21,200 nt of DNA. Origin: Pseudovibrio sp. JCM 19062. Lineage in GTDB: Bacteria; Pseudomonadota; Alphaproteobacteria; Rhizobiales; Stappiaceae. A program made the position numbers and the translations under genes. The notes under the pieces are model-generated. The model saw only the letters and a program-made list of their open reading frames with translations, did not search any database and was not told where the DNA came from. Shown here in pieces: positions 17,749-21,200 of the stretch. Where the stretch lies: assembly GCA_001310715.1 (NCBI GenBank), contig BAXV01000063.1, positions 1 through 21,200 of the forward strand, read 5' to 3'. Within the stretch, counting starts at the first letter, position 1, and each line of letters opens with the position of its first letter.

Positions 17749-19189
17749 TTACATATTCAAAGAGCGTCCGTACGCGTCCAGAACACTTTCCTTCATCATT
17801 TCAGAAAGGGTCGGGTGCGGGAAGCAGGTATGCATCAGCTCTTCTTCAGTGGTCTCAAGACCCATGGCAACAACAAAGCCCTGAATCAGCTCGGTCACTT
17901 CAGCGCCCACCATGTGCGCACCAAGCAGCTGACCGGTCTTCTTGTCGAACACCGTCTTCACCAGCCTTCAGGCTCACCAAGCGCAATCGCTTTACCGTTA
18001 CCCATAAACGGGAAGCGGCCAACACGCACGTCGTAGCCAGCCTCTTTCGCCTTCTGTTCAGTCAGACCAACAGAAGCCACCTGCGGGTTACAGTAGGTGC
18101 AGCCCGGAATCTGGTCACGCTTCATTGGATGAACATCAAGGCCAGAGATCTTTTCGATGCAGATCACGCCTTCATGCTCGGCCTTATGCGCCAGCATTGG
18201 AGGGCCAGCAACGTCGCCAATCGCGTAAACGCCAGGAACGTTGGTGCGGTTAAACTCGTCGATGACGATGCAACCACGATCAGTCTTGATGCCAAGCGTT
18301 TCAAGGCCAAGGCTCTCAATGTTACCAACAACGCCAACAGCGGAAATCAGCTTCTCAGCAGTGATGTCCTGTTTCTTGCCGTCTTTGGTTTCAACAGTAG
18401 CCGTTACCTGACCCTTGCCCTTAACCACCTTGGAAACCTTCGCGTCCATGATGAACTTCATGCCCTGCTTCTCCATCTGCTTTTTAGCAATCGCGGAGAT
18501 TTCAGGGTCTTCAACCGGCATAATGGTCGACATCATTTCAACAACGGTCACATCAACGCCCATTGTCTTGTAGAACGACGCAAACTCGATGCCGATCGCG
18601 CCCGAACCCATCACAAGCATGGACTTAGGCATTTTTTCTGGAACCATCGCTTCAAAATAGGTCCAGATGTTCTCTTTGTCAGGTTCAATACCCGGAAGAA
18701 CGCGCGGCTTCGCACCAGTTGCAACAATAATGTGCTTGGCGGAGTACGTACGTGGCCCTTCACACCCTTCGGTGTCGGGTGCTGTGGCAGCATGGCGTCT
18801 TTGGAAGAAGCACCAACAGAGACTTCACCCGGCTTGGTGAGCTTTGCTTCACCCCAGATAACGTCCACTTTGTTCTTCTTCATCAGGAAGCCAACGCCGC
18901 CGTTGAGCTGACCGGAAACACCACGGGAGCGTTTCACAACAGCAGAAGCGTCAAAGCTCACGTTTTCGGCGGAAAGACCGTAGTCCTTGCCGTGCTGCAT
19001 GTAGTGGTAGATCTCAGCAGAGCGCAGCAGCGCCTTGGTTGGGATACAGCCCCAGTTCAGGCAGATACCGCCCATGTGTTCACGCTCGACAATCGCGGTC
19101 TTGAAACCAAGCTGCGCGGAGCGGATTGCGGTTACATAGCCACCAGGACCAGAACCAATGATAATCACGTCGTAGGCGTTGCCACTCAT
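17749..19189 (-). CDS. lpdA: Dihydrolipoyl dehydrogenase, E3 (two frameshifts)
   Basis: FAD enzyme that reoxidises dihydrolipoamide on E2 with NAD+. The N-terminal FAD site is VIIIGSGPGGYVTAIRSAQLG, the redox disulfide lies in GGICLNWGCIPTKALL, the NAD site is GSGAIGIEFASFY, the second FAD motif is NVPGVYAIGDV, and the catalytic His is in CFPHPTLSE near the C-terminus. One base is missing at 18754-18755 (repair gives VKGPRTYSAKHIIVATGAKP) and one near 17964 (repair gives GEPEGLVKTVFDKKTGQ). The repaired length of about 480 aa is normal. ATG 19189 is preceded by AGGTT; the frame also has a TTG one codon earlier. The gene follows the glycosyltransferase by 24 bases, so the two probably share a transcript. 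Confidence 0.95.
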
Positions 19190-19213
19190 CAATTTAACCT
19201 CGCCAAATCGGCC

Positions 19214-20076
19214 TCAAGGAGCTTGAGGCTCCACATAAAGGTGGGAGAACTTGGAAAAATTCTCCAAAACGTAGTCCGGCAGTTCTCCGCTGTCCTTAGT
19301 GACCAGCTTGCCTCTGCCATCACCTGCATCCAGACGCTCCAGCGTTCGCTGTGCACGGCCCAGATAGGCATCGTTCATGTGTTCGGTGTGCGAGTAAGCC
19401 TCAAGTTTTGTAACCACCTTGTCCATGTCCCCCAAAAAGCTGAAGTGCCAGCTGGAAGACGGGATCAATTGACGTCGCATAGGTCGCTGTGCCGTAAAAG
19501 TGCTTTCCATTGCCACAAAGCCGCTTCCAGTAAAGACGGAAGGCTTTTGCTTTGATATGCCCGCTCACGCCGCAAAGCCTGAGCTCCTTTGAAAAACAAG
19601 GCACTGATCATTCGCGGGCACGAGGTAAAATCCGAGACGTCATCTTTAAAGTTCAGTCTGTATCGGAAAATATCCGCGCCAAAGAATGTCAGGCTTTTAA
19701 AACTCCTGGGATCATGTTTCGCTCTGAGCAGCGCCTCCGGCTTTGGAATTTCATCCACGTCGGAAACAATAATCAGATCTTTCACCGCAAGATCTTTAAG
19801 GCCGCGTTCTATGCAATCGCGTTGGTGGTACTCCCTTGACCAGGCGTTTTGCGGTGCCTCTGGCATATCCTCGACAATCACATGCCGGATCTTGCTCAAA
19901 AACGGTGCAAACCGCGACTTGTTATCAGCAAAATAGAGTGGTTTTTCCTGTCCGGTAAAGGTCTTTGTTGCCTCTACAAGAATGAACTCATCCACCACAT
20001 CAAACAGTTCGCCAAGGCGAATTTCAAGGGTATCGAGTTCGTTGAAAAACGTGAAGCCATCGACAACTTTGACCAT
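19214..20076 (-). CDS. Family-17 glycosyltransferase-like protein (frameshifted)
   Basis: Resembles the GT17 family (Pfam Glyco_transf_17, named for eukaryotic beta-1,4-N-acetylglucosaminyltransferase III). The N-terminus VDGFTFFNELDTLEIRLGEL, then FILVEATKTFTGQEKPLYF, and the acidic motif DLIIVSDVDEIPKPEAL (about residues 101-117), which probably binds the metal and nucleotide sugar, are typical. One base is missing near 19480; repair gives SDLMRRQLIPSSSWHFSFLG and then KVVTKLEAYSHTEH, the family's C-terminal block. The total is about 287 aa. There is no signal peptide, so it is cytoplasmic. AAGGAG precedes ATG 20076. It sits between pdhC and lpdA; donor and acceptor are unknown, and a capsule, LPS or glycoprotein role cannot be told from sequence. 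Confidence 0.8.
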
Positions 20077-20149
20077 ATCTCACGGTCTCCTTGCTCAAAC
20101 GGTCTTCAGCTTACTCCACTCCTTTTGCTCACACCTACCACTTGGATCT

Positions 20150-20187
20150 ACCGGCGCAAAAAGCAGGGGGTCCTGCTTCGCGCCGGT
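20150..20187 (-). terminator. Hairpin terminator or attenuator after pdhC
   Basis: The outer stem ACCGGCGC (20150-20157)/GCGCCGGT (20180-20187) encloses an inner stem AAGCAGG (20161-20167)/CCTGCTT (20172-20178). On the - strand the inner stem is followed by a T run, as in intrinsic terminators. It starts about 10 bases past the pdhC stop and would reduce read-through into the glycosyltransferase and lpdA. Confidence 0.75.
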
Positions 20188-20196
20188 AAGTCCGGA

Positions 20197-21200
20197 TTAA
20201 ACCAGCATAGACATCGGGTTCTCGATGTAGCCTTTGAACGCCTGCAGAAGCTCTGCACCCAATGCACCGTCCACCGCGCGGTGGTCAGTAGAAAGGGTCA
20301 CAGACATCACAGTTGCAGGAACGATTTCATCGCCCTTCACAACAGGACGCTTCTGACCAGCACCAACAGCAAGGATGGTTGCATGCGGAGGGTTAATCAC
20401 CGCAGCAAATTCCTTCACGCCGAACATGCCAAGGTTGGAAACGGAAGTCGTACCGCCCTGGAATTCGGTTGGAGCCAGCTTGCGCTCACGAGCACGCTTC
20501 GCCAGATCTTTCATCTCGATGGAGATGGTGGAAAGCGTTTTCTCTTCAGCACGGCGAATGATCGGAGTGATCAGGCCGCCATCGATGGAAACCGCAACAC
20601 CAACGTCAGCATGTTTGTGAACCACCATACCGCTTTCAAGATAGGAAGCGTTGGCAGCCGGTACAGCCTTAAGCGCAAGCGCGTGGGCTTTAATGACCAG
20701 ATCGTTTACAGAGAGCTTGTAAGCAGGTTTGCCGTCTTTATCCGTAGGAGCAGAAGCATTGAGCTGCCCACGCAGAGCAAGCAGAGCATCAAGCTCACAT
20801 TCTACAGTAACGTAGAAGTGTGGGACGGTCTGTTTGGATTCTGTCAAACGCTTCGCAATAACCTTGCGCATACCGTCATGAGGAACAAGCTCGTAAGAGC
20901 CTTCTTCAAACAGCTTCAAGGTCTGCTCGTCAGATGGACCAGACGCCAGCGCAGCTTTTGGAGCTTCCGCCTTAGGTGCTTCCGCAGCCTTAGGAGCAGC
21001 TTCCGCCTTACCGGTGCCAGCCGCAATCGCAGCCTCAATGTCACGCTTCACAACGCGGCCATGCGGGCCAGTGCCTGCAACCAGCGCAATGTCCAGACCA
21101 TTCTGCTTCGCCAGACGCGCGCCAGAGGAGAGGAGAACACACGCTCGCCGAAGCCGCTACAGGAGCCGCCGGAGCAACCGCAGCTACAGGAGCCGCCGGA
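20197..21200 (-). CDS. pdhC: Dihydrolipoyllysine acetyltransferase, E2 of pyruvate dehydrogenase (partial; two frameshifts)
   Basis: Forms the core of pyruvate dehydrogenase and transfers acetyl groups from lipoyl arms to CoA. The C-terminal two thirds are present. The catalytic domain begins around YELVPHDGMRKVIAKRLTESK and ends with the active-site motif STDHRAVDGALGAE and ENPMSMLV. Upstream is the E1/E3-binding domain, reading VFSSPLARRLAKQNGLD and GTGPHGRVVKRDI after repair of one missing base near 21114-21122 and one near 21147-21150. Between and ahead of these domains are Ala/Pro/Lys-rich linkers. The N-terminal lipoyl domain lies beyond the right edge. SVSNLGMFGVKEFAAVINPP confirms a PDH-type E2, not a 2-oxoglutarate one (inference). 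The stop is TAA 20197-20199. Confidence 0.94.
21156..21200. repeat. pdhC: Direct repeat in the E2 Ala/Pro linker
   Basis: An 18-base unit at 21156-21173 recurs exactly at 21183-21200, a 27-base (nine-codon) period. It encodes Ala-Pro-rich linker (APAAPVAA type) between the lipoyl and subunit-binding domains of E2. Such flexible linkers commonly repeat, and the array may continue past the edge. Confidence 0.75.

Noticed and set aside
17733..18911. Open frame of 392 codons on the + strand
   Set aside because: Antisense to lpdA; it persists only because of codon bias on the other strand.
1..21200. Genome decay in a symbiont as the cause of the frameshifts
   Set aside because: All lesions are single-base, near homopolymers, and spare motifs. 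There are no large deletions or insertion sequences, and essential genes are equally affected.
1..21200. tRNA, rRNA, CRISPR arrays, insertion sequences, prophage or defence genes
   Set aside because: Reading both strands, I found no cloverleaf, regular repeat-spacer pattern, transposase, integrase or defence motif.

Overview
The window looks like a core chromosomal segment of an alphaproteobacterium of the Hyphomicrobiales/Stappiaceae type. A Pseudovibrio- or Roseibium-like genome is my guess, inferred only from gene order, moderate GC and protein character. The layout is the familiar block pdhC - lpdA - lipA - coq10 - cinA - ispDF - dusB - ntrB - ntrC - ntrY - ntrX - trkA - dat - hfq - hflX, with the 3' end of mazG at the left edge.

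Layout. (1) 2-108, + strand: the 3' end of mazG, converging on hflX with a hairpin terminator between them. (2) 189-12031, - strand: read 5' to 3', the order is dusB-ntrB-ntrC (nitrogen two-component operon, ending in a clear terminator at 8395-8422), then ntrY-ntrX, trkA, a D-amino-acid aminotransferase, hfq and hflX. (3) 12234-15165, + strand: ispDF (isoprenoid MEP pathway), a CinA/PncC amidohydrolase, an unrecognised exported protein of about 191 aa, and a Nudix hydrolase. (4) 15166-21200, mostly - strand: pdhC (E2, cut by the right edge), a family-17 glycosyltransferase, lpdA (E3), lipA, and a coq10/RatA START-domain gene. Three perfect or near-perfect hairpin terminators separate pdhC, lpdA and lipA from what follows.

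How the genes work together: pdhC, lpdA and lipA make and lipoylate the pyruvate dehydrogenase complex. ntrBC and ntrYX are paired sensor/regulator systems for nitrogen and redox control. hfq-hflX is the usual post-transcriptional/ribosome-rescue pair. coq10 serves ubiquinone function and ispDF supplies its isoprenoid precursors.

The most striking property is not a new system. Nearly every gene is broken by single-base shifts: I locate 26 (25 apparent one-base losses and one gain, hfq), most in or next to short homopolymers. Only dat, trkA, ntrY and cinA read through uninterrupted. Each shift can be repaired by one base to restore full-length, motif-complete housekeeping proteins, so I interpret them as sequencing or assembly indels, not gene decay. 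I annotate the repaired gene spans and say where each frame changes. Less ordinary content: the glycosyltransferase between E2 and E3, the unrecognised exported protein, a Nudix gene with an in-frame amber codon, and two spacers of about 400 bases flanking coq10.
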